Shown in pieces: positions 46,270 to 61,213 of a stretch of DNA of 64,000 nt. The position numbers and the translations under genes were made by a program. This DNA comes from Phoronis australis (Eukaryota > Phoronida > Phoronidae): NCBI GenBank assembly GCA_002633005.1, contig NMRA01000185.1, forward strand, positions 679,993-743,992, written 5' to 3'. The stretch's first letter is position 1. Each line of letters opens with the position of its first letter. The notes under the pieces were generated by a model. That model worked only from the letters and a program-made list of their open reading frames with translations, was not told the origin of the DNA and did no database searches.

Positions 46270-48439
46270 CAGGGCTCGACGCTATTAAAATCGCCAGGTC
46301 GCATTTTGCGACCTAGCCAAAATCCCAGGTCGCATTTTCAAAATCCAGCTCGCATTCGTAAATGCCAGATCGCAAAATTTTCCCGCCATTTTTACGCGCC
46401 AAAATGGATTTTTTAGATCATCGAGAAAATGTTTAGATTATGCTCTTACCTGCAGCGTTAAATACTCACAAATTTCGGATCTCAAAATTGACTTCATTCA
46501 TGCAGGTACGGCCTTGAGTGTTCTTCACGACCGCCATTGAAAGACTCTAGAGCGCAAGTCAAGTTGCCGACGTGAAAGTTGAATCAGTGCTCTCTAACTG
46601 ACTTGTGCATTCGAGTAGCTAAATTTGCGATGTGAAAAGGGAGAAAATGCCCGTTGAAAAAGTATCCGGGATTTTGTTAGATCTGGCCTGCTACTGGCTG
46701 TCATCAAAGTCTTTAAGGATTCAAATTAACTCGGGTAATGGCGAGTTTGCTCCTCAATACCTTCCAAGTACGGGAAAGTCAGTCATAAAACGACACGCAT
46801 GTCACTAGTGTTAACTTTCTTTCCGAGGTATAAAACAAAGCCGGGTTTTGGTTTTTACATATTGTGAAAAGACGTTTTTGAAAACTGAAGTTGTGTAAAA
46901 TGAAAGTGACACGTCATATAAGCTGCGTGTCAATTTCAAACCACACGCGGTCGTTTGTAGTGCGCTATGATGGGCGCTAGCTTGAACTGTGGGCGCTTAA
47001 TTGGAAATTCTCAAAATTTAAGAGGGGACTTTTAATAAATCAGTGAGCGCTTATTATGAAACACTTTAAAGGTAGGGAGTAGGCTTGTGCGTGAGCATAG
47101 TCGTTAACCTCAGTGTTTGCGGTAATAAGATATTAAAACGCTGCAATGGTAAGAAACGTTATAATAATAGGATTTTGCGAGGCAAACTCCATCTAGTAGG
47201 GGTGACTTTCTGGATATCGTTACCACCTACAGTACAGTGTACCCTTTTTAGCCACCCGGAATGATTCTGTTTTTAACTGCCCGCTTCAGCCGGAACAAGG
47301 TTGTTTCTATAGGAGTCTGAACATTTTATGGCGACGGTGGTTCGGGGAGCGAAAAGTTGCCGGGGTGGGGGGGGTGTATAAAAAGAAGAATGAAAAGTTC
47401 GCTAACTTGAACCACAATTTCGCATCTAGTGCCAGTTTAGTTGCAGTAGCTGGCTAAGGGTTTACAGAATATCGACCTCGGGAAACATCGGAACAGGAAA
47501 ACGTCAGTTCTGGGTTATATTGGTCCCGGGACATCGGGTCTTTTATAACCGCTGGGAATCTTGAGTTCGTTTTCAAATAAACCAGAGCCCAGCCGGTATA
47601 CTCTTTTATTTAGGACTGTCCCTGTTCTTTGAAGTGGTGCGCACGCGTGTGTTCACGCACTTGAATCGCTGGAATAGGCCTACGGTTTATGTTGGCAACA
47701 AGGTGTGAAAGACAAATTTCGGGCACGCAGCCCCAGAAACTAGTAAAGGGTTTGAGAATTTCTTGGCAACTGAAAGTAAAGACGTGACCGTTTGGCGATT
47801 AATAAGGTTGTCATTTTCACTTTGGCTGTCTTAATACGATAAAAAGGAGAAGCACATCTCAGTCTAAGTCACGATTGTCTGCCGGGACCGCTTGCGCGCT
47901 AACGGTGCCGCAGTGCGATATCAGGGATAATGTCGTGGATATTTGGTACATGCAATGACATTTTACGCGAAAAATAAACATTTTTGTCCACCACTAAGTT
48001 TGGTAAGTTGATCGCTTAAGAATTAGTAGAAACACTGTTGTTTTGTGAAGTTTTATCACGTGTTAAGCAGTGACCCGAAACTTTCTTCGGCGAATCCGGG
48101 AATTTACAAAAGTGGCCGAAAGTGTTAGCCAATGAAACACGTCAAAGATCGATTCTGCATATCCCATGTTCACGCGACATGCTTACAAGTCATCGGGAGG
48201 GCTGTTCTCAATTAGTGTTCTTTTGAACTTGGATTTGGCAACAACCAAATAACGGTCGGATTAACAAGAGCTGCTTTGTATTTGCCTTGTATCTGTTGAG
48301 AAGTGTAAAAACTCAGCTCGCATTGGTTGGAAATTCCAGGTCGCATTTTGTGACTTGATCCGAGCTGACAAAAATCTCATCTCGCATTTTCAAATTTCAG
48401 GTAGCAAATGCGACCTGCAGCTCGTTATGTCAAGCCCTG
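46270..48439. mobile_element. 2.2-kb non-autonomous CAGGG element with 5-bp target duplication
   Basis: The left end is cagggctcgacgc. The reverse complement of the right end is cagggcttgacataacgagc. Both ends carry repeated caggtcgcattttgcgacc-like subterminal blocks. The direct repeat aaagg flanks both sides (46265-46269 and 48440-48444). A partial relative lies inverted at 41285-41722. There is no transposase ORF in the interior. Confidence 0.8.
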
Positions 48440-49349
48440 AAAGGTCAGCGCTCTTTCTAGATCTGTTTATAATGCCCCCCCCCCATGTTGACTGCTCACC
48501 ATGTCATATATGTTAGACCTTGATCCTTCAATTGATCTGATATCATTTGACTGGCTGTGTGACCTTCACAGGCACTTCAACAATGTTTTCAGTGGATTGT
48601 CCCACAAAGCATGAAAGAACCCTGTGGTAATACCATCAATGGGAGTCATAAGCCACCTGTAACTGTTAGCAGGAGTTCCCACTGTAGTTTCAGTCATGTT
48701 TTATAAATAGTTTCACTGTGGATCAATGGTTTATCGTCACAGTTTCTGAGATTTTTCCACTTCTTCCTTCCTTGATTTGTGTTGTTGAACTGGTCACAGT
48801 TAAAGTTAGTTTCAGTATGCAGTCAGATTACTGGTTTGGTTATGTTTTTCATGCATCCTACGAGGTTAGGTAATAAAATGTGGGGATAGAAATTGTGTAA
48901 TAATTTTACTGATATTTTTGCCCTCATCAGCACCAGATAAATCTTTGACTGTAACGCGAGTCATGTGACCGACCTCATTGTACACTCATCTCAGCTCAGT
49001 CAGCTGATGATGACGACTGCTGATTACAGTGGGTTTACCTAGAACAGGTAGAAGCTTGGTTTGAATCCGAGTCATAATCGCACTTCCTGTCTCGAGTCTG
49101 GATAAGTTCGTGAATTTAGTTTTTGGTTGCAGGTCAGTTGTGGGGCCATTTTATTCTATTGATTTGGACTGAAGCTTTTAAGTGAACACAAAGGTGTTGA
49201 TCATGTTTTAAAATGTAGGGCATTTTGTTTAGGAAAGCCAGTGAAACACTAAACACATTGGCAGACAACCTGTTGCAGGCTTTGTATGTGCAATGTTTTT
49301 CATTGAACTTATGAGTAATACTGAGCATGTGATTTTCTGGCCTTGTATT
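48440..49349. other. Intergenic, no feature recognised
   Basis: No supported gene or repeat. Confidence 0.35.
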
Positions 49350-50782
49350 TACCGTATTCGCCGTAATAACCGCCCATGCCCCTATAAGCGCCCCCCCACG
49401 CGTTTTCAGACTTTGCTGGAATAAGCGCCCAGTCCATGAACGTGTACATGCGAACAGTGACGTACCTTCAGTTCTAAAACTTGGCTACAGTAACGTCTTC
49501 AATTTATCAAAAACGTTTTGCACGGGTCTTCTAGACCACCAGCGGCACTGCTACGTTTGTATTTAGCCGTGACAATACACTTCAAAGTAACACAGCGCTT
49601 CAAAAAGAACGCAACAGCGTTGCTACTTTCGCGACGACCGTGTCCCACTATAGTCTGACCTCACAGTACACATCGACTGTCTCATGAATAAAAATAACTC
49701 GGTGTTGAACGCACGTGGCCAGAAAGCGCGCGCTACATACATGAACCTAGCTGTCATCAAAGACATTAGTCGGGAACTATCCATTCATGAAACGGGTAGC
49801 ATAGCATCGGTAAGAAATGAATATTGGCCCTAATTTCCGACAATTTCTAATACTATAAAACATGTTTGCGTTATTTTTTAGATGGATTGTTTGATTAACC
49901 ATAATTGGTGTTTTTAAGCCGAATATCCGATAAAATGACAACTTACAGCGAATGCTTACACACCCTTACACCGAAAAATAACTGTCAGAACAGTTACGTA
50001 CGCATCCAGCTACACGGCGACTAATATCCGGGCCTTACCGAAACAAATGTCGAACGTTTTTAGCACGAGACCGACAAGTGCTGAATGAAACACGCTCTGG
50101 TTTAGGCCTACTGCTTGTGCAAATTTCTTTAGACACAATGCACATCTAGCTCGTTAGATTGCGTGGCTCTGGCCAAAAGACGGTCTCTGCTTTGTCAAAT
50201 GAACTCTGGTTACACGCACGCGCTCGCTTACTCGCAGACGAACTTCAAAACAAACGTCACGTGACAACAACATGTGTGTTCGTCCAGACATTTTTCTCGC
50301 CGTGTTGCCGATCATACATGTAGATGGCACGATGTTGCGGCGCAGATTTGTACTTAAAACTGCCGTAAATCTAGACTCCACGGGTAAAAAAGTCATAGGG
50401 ACGCTACTTAGAAAACTTAATGAGGATTTCAGGTAATTTGCTTGAGTCGAAACTATTTTTATTCAAGCATTGAAGTCGCCATATCGAAGACGGCGATTTT
50501 GAGGCAGTCAGTCGGCGAGTTTTCGCCCTGGGATTCCCCTGAGCACGATTTTCTGTAAAATGATCGTAATTTAGCAGCTAAGTCTGATAGCAATGCACCA
50601 CAGTTTTGTTGGAAGTCATTCATAGATTACAGATACGTCAAAGAACGTAAATTTGATGAATCTTAGCTTCCGATTTCACCCGTTTTGGAGACCGGGTTTC
50701 AACCGCCTTGGGTTATAATAAGCGCCCCCCTTAAACCGAACTTTTCTAAGCGCCCTGGGCGGTTATTACGGCGAATACGGTA
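49350..50782. mobile_element. 1.43-kb TIR element, non-autonomous
   Basis: Perfect 27-nt TIRs start taccgtattcgccgtaataa (49350-49376 and 50756-50782). Subterminal aagcgcccccc blocks recur inverted just inside. The flanking att (49347-49349 and 50783-50785) may be a 3-bp duplication, but the AT-rich context makes this uncertain. No transposase-like ORF. Confidence 0.85.
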
Positions 50783-52786
50783 ATTGATCCACCATCCCAT
50801 CCCTTCCATAACCAAATCGTACAGTAGCTTTGTCCTGAATTCAGCAACCTTGGCTTGTAACTGGTTTATGTGTCCTAAGCTGTGATTAGATGGCCGTCTG
50901 AACCAGCAGGAGTTTTCTCAGTTACTCTAGTAAAACGAGTGCAACTTGGCATAAGTGTGACAACTTACCCCACCTGTAGTGCAATTTTTACCTGATCAAC
51001 TTGTCCCACATCAAGTGCCCCATATCAAGTGCCCCACTTGAATCGGCTGTAAAGACACTAAACTTTGGCAAGGCAGAAGTCACAGGCAACATGAGCTATG
51101 CTCTTACGTAATTAAATTTATCCGGTCACTGTTTTTTGTGCCATGTGCAAACTTCACACCAGATTCCTTTCTCTTGCATTTTGATACCTATTTCACAATA
51201 TGGGTGACCGTAGAATTATATAACCTAAAACTTGACAGAAATGTGCAAGCCGTTATTTCCTTGAATTCTCGCCATTTTGCAGTTGTGTGTCCGCTAATAC
51301 TAAACCTACGGTGAAATCTCTTGAATTTCAGACAAACATATCTGTGCCTTGCTTTACGATTGTTGAAAAGTCTCTTGTAGTGGGGCTGGATTCAGTGACC
51401 TGTTTATGGCTATTGATTTTCTGTTTCACAAAAATGTATTTCTGAATGAGCATAGATCATGATACAATTGGTTAACTTGTATTTGTGTGGGTTTCTATGT
51501 GGAATTCATGCAGTTCCGTTTAACTAATAACTTAATCCACGCTAAAAGCGGAAAAGGACAGTGCTACCTTTAGAAAGAATACGCAACTAGTTCAGCATTC
51601 CTGCTGCAATGCAATCTTCGATCGAGTTGTTGCTACAAGGCAGCAAAATTGATGCATGAGGTATTTATTGTTCAATAATTGAAATCTAAAATATTGGAAT
51701 TTAGTTATCTGCTACTGAACTGTGAATCCCTTTAGTAGCCTATAATTGAGTGAACTCGGTGTCCATTACCACAGAAAATTATTGACTCCTACATATTTTT
51801 ACTGTTACGAAGAGGAGCCTATAAGAGGGTGTTTTTCTCCATGGCAGGAAATCGTTATTTCTTTCTTGCCCATTGTTTTTCTATCTCCTGCTTTGGAGAT
51901 CAATGGATTTTGTTTGTTAGGATTTGGCTGCGTTCTTGTCTGGGAGACTGTCATGAGCGGAGTTGAGGCTGTTTCTGCGACAACATTTCCATTGGCAGGC
52001 TGAAATTCTGGTTCTAAGTTGGAGAATTTGAACTTGTCAAGTCAGCCTACTTATCCCTGTATGTTACAAATCTACCGTTGCTAACTAGGATATTACTTCA
52101 CTTATGAGTGATCAGCTGTGTGTTGCTTTTTAATACTGGTTATCTCAGGTAATGTTTGTTTTGGGTTGAACATACTTGAACCACATTGACCCCAGTCAAA
52201 CTTGACCGTACATACATAATATTATAACTCAGGTGGCACAGGGGTTAAGCAGGGTGCGTCTATCTTTCCTGTGTGGAATGAACAATGCCTTGTCATGGCA
52301 ATAACCAGTAGATTTTTGTACATACTAGTAGGTGGGTACCTTAACCTGTGACTTTACTACCACAATTTCATGAGCTGTAAGTGTGTTACCCTGTCAAAGG
52401 TTCCACACTGACTATGTATATCTTTGTTGGCTACATGGCAGATTAAGGCATGTTGTTGTGCACCAACAAATCCATAAGAATGACTGATCTAACAAGCTTA
52501 GTCCAGATTTGTTGATCTACCTCACCCATTTCTTGTCCTTTGAAAGCTGATTAACGGTTACTTTGGCAACAAAAATCAAGCTTGGAAATGGTTGTCTAAC
52601 ATGACACACTATGGAGCACATTTAAGTTTAGTTCAGTAGTATTTGCCTTAGCAGAAGTACGTAACAAGTCACTCCTGTACTTGATCACCTGGCCTCACCG
52701 GAAAAGCAGTCATCCAAACTGGAGACCAGTCTAGATGTGTCCGTTGTACTGAAGCTTAACTTCTGTAATTGTTCTTGTACTTTCAG
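50783..52786 (+). other. Upstream region or 5' noncoding intron of the Rab7 gene
   Basis: An acceptor (gtactttcag, ending 52786) sits 15 nt before the Rab7 ATG, so at least one noncoding 5' exon must lie upstream, in this region or beyond. I could not identify it. No other gene is seen; the ORF at 51746-52003 has no recognisable domain. Confidence 0.4.
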
Positions 52787-52801
52787 ACATAAACAACAAA
52801 A

Positions 52802-52854
52802 ATGTCATCGAGGAAAAAGGTGTTGTTAAAGGTGATCATATTAGGGGACAGTGG
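52802..52854 (+). CDS. RAB7A: Rab7 small GTPase, coding exon 1
   Basis: It encodes MSSRKKVLLKVIILGDSG, the Rab7 N-terminus with the first half of the P-loop (GDSGVGKT). The exon is preceded by acceptor tttcag (ends 52786) and 15 nt of 5' UTR, and ends in donor gg|gtaagt. The split codon G (gg|t) is completed by exon 2. Rab7 controls late endosome and lysosome traffic by recruiting effectors when GTP-bound. The placement of the intron within the P-loop matches the usual animal Rab7 gene structure as I recall it. Confidence 0.95.
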
Positions 52855-53622
52855 GTAAGTAGAGTTTAGGAGTTCTTGAAGGGATGCTGGAGGGTAAATT
52901 GCTGCGTTTGTTGGATTTCTAACTTGAAAACATACCGAAAAACTCACAAGAAAAAAGAATAAGTAAGGTGGAGTTGGTAAGTGTGCTGACTAGAGGTCCT
53001 AGAACTGACTGTGAGCAGCTAAACTTAAAGCAGTTTTGTTGTGTTAGGCAAGTAAGCATGCCTCGCCTTGTGATATTGGACACTGCACTTATTAATAAAC
53101 TAATTGGACATCTAGTCAGTGCAAGGAATTGCGAGACTCAATGGCACACAGTCACAGTTGTGGGTGTTTATTCCAACTGAAGTCGAGACTCTTACCTTGT
53201 AGTCTAGTTCCCAGCCCAATAGCTCCCATAGTGAACCCTGCAATGTTGATTACTGTAAAGGTTTTTGTTGAAATGTATTGAATATGATCAGGAGAACAAA
53301 ATTAGCTTGGTTGCACTTAGTGCAACTTGAGCATTTTTTTGCAATTCAAGATGGCGGATTCCGCTATTTTGAATTTAGACCCTCTTTGTTTTTTTCAACT
53401 TGATGACTGACAGGGTCATGTAATACATTGGTTATACCATTTTCTGTGATGGGAGTCCCATTTCTGGTGTTATTTTATTGATACGTGGTCATTTTGAAGG
53501 TCAAACCAGAGGTCAAAACTGCCTAGCAGCCTTGTGACATTTAGTTTTTTTATCTCATTATTTTTCCCTTTTCTTCGTTAACATCTTCAAGATATATTTT
53601 CAAAATGCTCACTATTACTGTT

Positions 53623-53682
53623 ACATACATGTACTATATTGGGCCAAACATTACATACATGTACTATATTGGGTCAAACATT
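53623..53682 (+). repeat. 30-bp direct duplication
   Basis: The phrase acatacatgtactatattgg plus gYcaaaca occurs twice in immediate succession. Confidence 0.8.
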
Positions 53683-53817
53683 TTGCTCACAAGTTTCATG
53701 AGGGTTGTATTGGCACAATAGAGAAAGCATATGGCATGGAAATGCTCATATGCTCAGCACTTCAACGCTGGTGCGTCTAGTATGGCTACGCATTTGTTTC
53801 ATTTTATAACACTACTA

Positions 53818-54465
53818 CATGCGCGCACCCGGGGCCGGTCTCTAATCTTTGTACTCGAAACGAACTCGAAACTATTTTTGGCAATTTCTCTGCTCCTTTT
53901 GTGCGAACTTAAGATAATTGGTTATCAGACTGTGCTCGAATACATTATAGTTTATGCATAGGAGTTTCTAGTTCAAGTTTGCCCTTGAAGAACCTTATAT
54001 TCATGCTACAAACTCAAGTAAAAACTCGAAATTTCGAGTTCAAACTCAAACTTATTGCTTTAGTATTGGGTTTACAAACTGTGAACTAAGGGCAATAAAT
54101 TATCTACGTAAGTTATTGTGTACTCGAGCATAGAATAATAGACACTTATCTTGAGTTCGCCCAAAAGTAGAGTAGAAAATGACAAACCTAATTTCGAGTT
54201 CCATTTCGAGTAAAAAGATTGGAGACCGGGCCCCGGTCTCAAATATGGGGAGCTCGAATTTCTGGCAATGTGGACCTTTTACAAACAAAAAACGTGGGAC
54301 TAAAAAAACGGGATATCTTGTTCATGGCTATGAAGTGTCCATTCGCGCCTTTTTAGTGGACTTATGTGTCGTTTTCTCGGACTTTTTGTTGTTTTGAGGC
54401 GGGCCTTTTTGCAAACTTCGTCAAATGGGGGCTCATTCGAGTCCACCCCCTTGGTTGCGCGCATG
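53818..54465. mobile_element. CATGCGCGC MITE interrupted by a second TIR element
   Basis: The ends catgcgcgcaccc and the inverted ggttgcgcgcatg match the family at 63572-63818 (and 3461-3535). The internal phrase agctcgaatttctgg followed by gtggacctttt is shared by all copies. Between gcaccc and aaatatgg an unrelated inverted-repeat element (53831-54234) has inserted. Confidence 0.75.
53831..54234. mobile_element. Nested 404-bp element with ~38-nt TIRs
   Basis: The left ggggccggtctctaatcttt and the reverse complement of the right ggggcccggtctccaatctt match and continue through tactcgaaaYgaactcgaa. Short palindromes such as ctcgaaatttcgag lie in the centre. It splits the surrounding CATGCGCGC MITE. 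Confidence 0.75.
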
Positions 54466-57400
54466 TAATATGATAAATTTTCTCTCGTTCAAGCGAACTT
54501 CAAAGAAGATAGGATACAAGAGTTGTTAACTTCAAACACAGTAAAAATGGCAGAAATAAGCCTTTGGACTTAATTGTCTAAATTTATTTTTTGTGTGGGT
54601 ATTTTGTTAGTAAGTAACAAATTAATAAACCATTCGTGAAATTTTGAGAAAATTTAGGAGTATCGAGTAAAAAAGTCGTAAAACCGGTGTTTTTTTTGAG
54701 TAGTGGACCTTCGGAGTAACTTTTTTTTCGAAATGGTGGCATGTGCCATCGGTTACACTCCAGTATAGTCTACGGAAAGGCTAGAACCGATGCTCTGTAG
54801 GTATACAATCTCATCAGCAGCCATGTTGTTACTCAATGTCTACTCAAACAGGGCCAAGTCTATGAGGAGCTGATGGTTTACCTAAACATGGTCCTTCAAC
54901 AACCCTGTCTCAAGGAGATGTTGACATATTTCTTCGTAGCAGGTCACCATAATTGCGTATGGTGCCTGCGCTGGTGTAGCAGTTTTCAAAATAAACCAAA
55001 CAACATGGAAATTCTTTTCGACTAGAATACAATAGTGCCTCCATGTACGTTGGCTTAATTTTCACAATTTGCACGTAACTCCATTTATAAATAAACAATA
55101 AACGGCTAGGCGCAATAACATCAACCTTAACTACGACAACGTGCGATAAGTGTTCGATTAAATTGCCGAACATTTCCGGCAAGAAGTTTATACCAAGTTT
55201 AGCAGCTGGACAGAGTTCTTTCCAAGTTTATGTTGAAGTTTGCTGTGTGTGGAGAACCTGTCCAATAATGTACAGCTGTCAACACTAGGATGACAAGACT
55301 GTAGTACCAGCTGACCAATTCGAAGAACAGGCATACTGTATGTCAAACAAGTAAAAGGTTCATCTGGGATTATAAGGGGCATTTGAATGAGAGCCGAGCA
55401 TTTAAGTGGCCATTTGGTTAAAGAGTTTCATTGGGTGTGCCCACCTTGATACTGCCATGGAGAACATAAGTCATGTGGAATGAAGGTGGTGAAGAGCAAA
55501 CATCACATAGTGGAGTGACCGGAAAAAGACTAAGAACAAGAAGGGAGTAGTGGACATGGACCAGGATGAATAGAGAAAGATTGCGGAGGAGATAGAGAAG
55601 CGTAGACACCCGCTCACTGACCAGCAGTCATATCTCCTTAACATCTGTAATTGTCGAGTTCATTCCAGAACGAGCTGGTCATTGGGCATGAGCAGAGCAG
55701 TCAGATTTTTAGTTTTGGTGAGCAGTGAATGTTGCAAAGCAAAAAGAAAAAGTCAAAATGCTGGAGTTGCTGAAGAAGCCTGTGCTGTCGAGGGAAGGCC
55801 TTGGTGTTGAGACGCTGGTCAGTTGCTTGTTAGTCGTAACACAGAAATGTAACATTAACATAGCTGATATCTTTCAGTATAAACTTATTGAGTTCACTCC
55901 CTACAGCCCAGATCAGCAACTAAAGTAGTCTGAAGAAGGACGACAATGCCATTTTGGTCAAATATCTTTGCGTTTTGTCCCAAACCCTTCTGCTCCGGAG
56001 GTGGTGTTGGTTGCTGTTGTTCAGCTTTTGTAGCAGGTCGTTCGGAGTATTTTCGGAACTACAGGAGATTTAGGTAAAGCCTCTGCACTCTACTAGCCCC
56101 CTATCCTCCCGCTTGTGAAACAATTATTTGTTTTGAAAAATATGACAACAAAGATCCCTACACAAAAGACTGTGAGAAATAACATGAGGAAAAGTTGAGG
56201 AAGTCATGCTAACCCCTGTTCCCAAACATCCCTTTTGCCACTAAACTATTCTAAATAACGCTATGTTAAACATCTTGTGTGTATGAAGCTATTTCCTTCT
56301 ATTCAACATCGAGCAGGTCAAGAAGAGCCAATGTGTAATTACACATGCTGAAGCAGGCATTGTATAGGTAAATGTTGAAAGTGGTGGAAGAAGGCACCCG
56401 CACCATCAGAATCAGTTGTGACAACACTGACGTCTCCAAGCTCTTGATTTGTGATGCATCTTGTCTGCCAGTAGACACCAAGACTCAAATGGGGAAGTGG
56501 AATGGTAGTATTTCAGACATAATGGAACATTTCAGAGATTTGACCTGAACAGGTGCCACCAACGAGAGGTCACAAGACGTGAGGGTACTGGACAGAGAAA
56601 AGTTCTTGGTTTGAACGAGCTGTCGGAGACACCAATAACCCCTCTCTGTTTAGACATGGAGGTGTCAAGTTGAACTTATCGCAGGCACTGACTCGTGGTC
56701 CATTGCCTTGAAGCTGTTCTCTATGAACACCGACGCGTGGGGGGTGAAATTTTCTTGAGAACCAGTGAGTCATCAGTAGCTAGTAGAAGAAGTTAGGCGG
56801 CTCCACAAAGTCTGGAAATTTACTTTAATTTATAGTAAATTCCTGAAGTCATAGTTTATGAGTGTATTAATAATAGTGCCCATCCTAGTCTACATATATG
56901 TAACCTTCACAAATTACGCATAGTCTATACACATACACTGTACCCCTATTCACTATGAGGAGGCAGTGTAGCTTAGTGTCCTTCCTCTACTCAAGGTTGT
57001 GTTTTCAAGTCATACAGGGCACACTGCTGGTCGCTTGATTCAAGTCCCTAGATCCTCAGCTCTGTTTCAACTAATAAAGCATAAAGATGCTCCAAGGTGA
57101 TCAGTGCGATGGGTCTTCCTGAGCAGCATGCATAGGTCTGGTACAACAATATTTTAAACTAGTTTTGGAGATGTTGGGAGGATATCTTATACCAGTATGT
57201 AGCTATCCCTTATTCTTGATATAATGGCATTACAGAAATGATAATGCGCATTTCCCATAAATTCAACATTTTGTCGAATAAAAGAGATGAATTTTCCTTG
57301 TTTCGGTTCAGTGTGACCTTTGACCTCTCATTTGACCTTCACTTTGACCATGCATCCATAAAATTATATCAAAAATGGACTCTCCGTCCCAAAAAACATT

Positions 57401-58004
57401 GGAAACCATAAATTGCAGGATCCTACACGGTATCATGTTCAGAGTGTGGAAATTAGGCTAAATTCAAGATGGAGGAAGCCGCCATCTTGAATTATAAAAA
57501 AGGCTCAAAGTTGCACAAAGTGCAACCAAGTTAATTTTATTCTCTTAACCACATATAATAAATTTCCAAAAGAAAACTTAACAGTAAACAATATTGCAGG
57601 GTCAACTTTTTGGCAATTAGACGTTGGTTGATGCTTTTGTCTCTTAGGGACCATTCCTAGTCATTATTTCCATAAATGTACAAAATGTCAAAAAAGTGTT
57701 TAAGTGAAAAGACAAAACTCAATACTTTATGGCTGTTTCATATCGCTAAATATGATGAAACAATCACAGACTTTTTTATATTGCCACAACTAGACTGCAA
57801 CATCATGGCTCATTTATATTGCCTGACTGTCACGTGGCGTATATCTTGCCGGTAGGTGGTTGAAATAACACAATTTGATTTGGATGTAATAATAATGAGT
57901 ATATTGACTAACTGTTTGAATTTCCCTAAATGAAAAATCATAAAGATTAATAAACAAGCCTAATTCAATCTAATGTGTTTGTATCATACTTTAATGATAA
58001 ATAA

Positions 58005-60206
<2,202 letters not shown>

Positions 60207-60425
60207 ATTTGGGACACAGCTGGCCAGGAGAGGTTTCAAAGTCTGGGCGTAGCTTTCTACCGGGGCGCAGACTGTTGTGTGTTGGTGTTCGACGTGACCA
60301 TGCCCAATACATTCAAGACACTAGACAGCTGGCGCGATGAGTTCCTTATACAGGCCAGTCCCCGAGACCCAGAGAACTTTCCTTTTGTCGTCATAGGCAA
60401 CAAGGTCGACTTGGAAAACAGGGCT
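60207..60425 (+). CDS. RAB7A: Rab7 small GTPase, coding exon 3
   Basis: 219 nt (73 codons, phase 0 at both ends) between acceptor ttgccag and donor gct|gtaggt. It encodes switch [22 protein letters not shown], the core [11 protein letters not shown], the Rab7-typical [20 protein letters not shown] and the guanine-specificity motif GNKVD near the end, then LENRA. The sequence is nearly identical to other animal Rab7 proteins, so the gene is under strong constraint. The SAK motif and the prenylated C-terminal cysteines must lie in exons beyond 64000. Confidence 0.96.
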
Positions 60426-61151
60426 GTAGGTTCACTGTGTGTGCTGTCCTTTGCTGCTGTTTTTGGATGTCACTTTGACATAACTATGCGTTTATTGTAG
60501 TAATTGTCTTAACTTGTGAGAAAGTGTTTAAATGGCTTTATGAGATTGCACTTTGTCCAGTTTGGCTCAACAAAAAAACGGAAATTTGGTCTTTTACTCT
60601 CATGAATTTGATCTCATAATATTCATTGACCTACACTTAAATCACAGTCAACTCATCCATGCAACTGTTTTAGGGTTGGCTAACTCCAATAGACTTTGAA
60701 GTGTTTTCGCGATCACTGATGGTTTTGGTGTACTTGTTGGTATTAAAGGGAAATAGGATGTTAATGCATATTACAAGACCAATTTTATGAGAGTAAAAAG
60801 CCCAACCCAGTTTTTGTTTTTCATGCAGTTAAACAGTGTGAAGTGCAGCGTTAACTAATTTAAATTGACTTAGACCAGGAAGAGATAACCAGGAAGGGAC
60901 AACTGTTTTAGCGCATTTTAACGGATATTCAAAACTGATTTCAAAAGTAAATGTTAAAGCCGTCTGGAATCCAAGCATTGTGTTTGAAATCTTAACTCTT
61001 TAGCTATAAAATGACACCACTTTGGTCCCCAAAGACTGCATATTAATGGCACTAGGATGTTTTGAACATGACTTGTTTTACCCTTAAAAAGATGCCTCTT
61101 CCCAGGCATGTACTCGGGCATGATCCTCTTTTTTGAACCAACAGATGTCAC

Positions 61152-61213
61152 TTATATATGCAAATGAGGCTCGCATCTCCTACGTCATATGACGTCATAC
61201 GATGTCATACGAC
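61152..61213. promoter_or_regulatory. Octamer plus three phased CRE-like sites
   Basis: ttatata and the octamer atgcaaat (61158-61165) are followed by three units of exactly 10 bp, at 61181, 61191 and 61201: tacgtcatat, gacgtcatac and gatgtcatac, then gacg. The middle one forms the full palindromic CRE tgacgtca. The spacing is about one helical turn. It could be an intronic enhancer or alternative promoter, or just a short microsatellite. Confidence 0.35.

Larger units (their letters stand above)
53292..57544. mobile_element. 4.25-kb element with ~235-nt diverged TIRs in Rab7 intron 1
   Basis: The left end (53292 to about 53533) and the reverse complement of the right end (57544 to about 57310) align over their length: gagaaYaaaattaRcttggt, tgcactWWgtgcaact, attcaagatggcgg, then tggtcaWWWtgaaggtcaaa and agaggtcaaa. 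Divergence between the arms is substantial, so the element is old. No transposase is recognised inside. ORFs at 54910-55930 lack a domain I can name. No target duplication was resolved. Confidence 0.7.

Noticed and set aside
54910-55930. Decayed transposase inside the long-TIR element
   Set aside because: A short stretch (LTYFFVAGHHN) vaguely resembles proteins seen near other invertebrate transposons, but it is too short and isolated to support a call.
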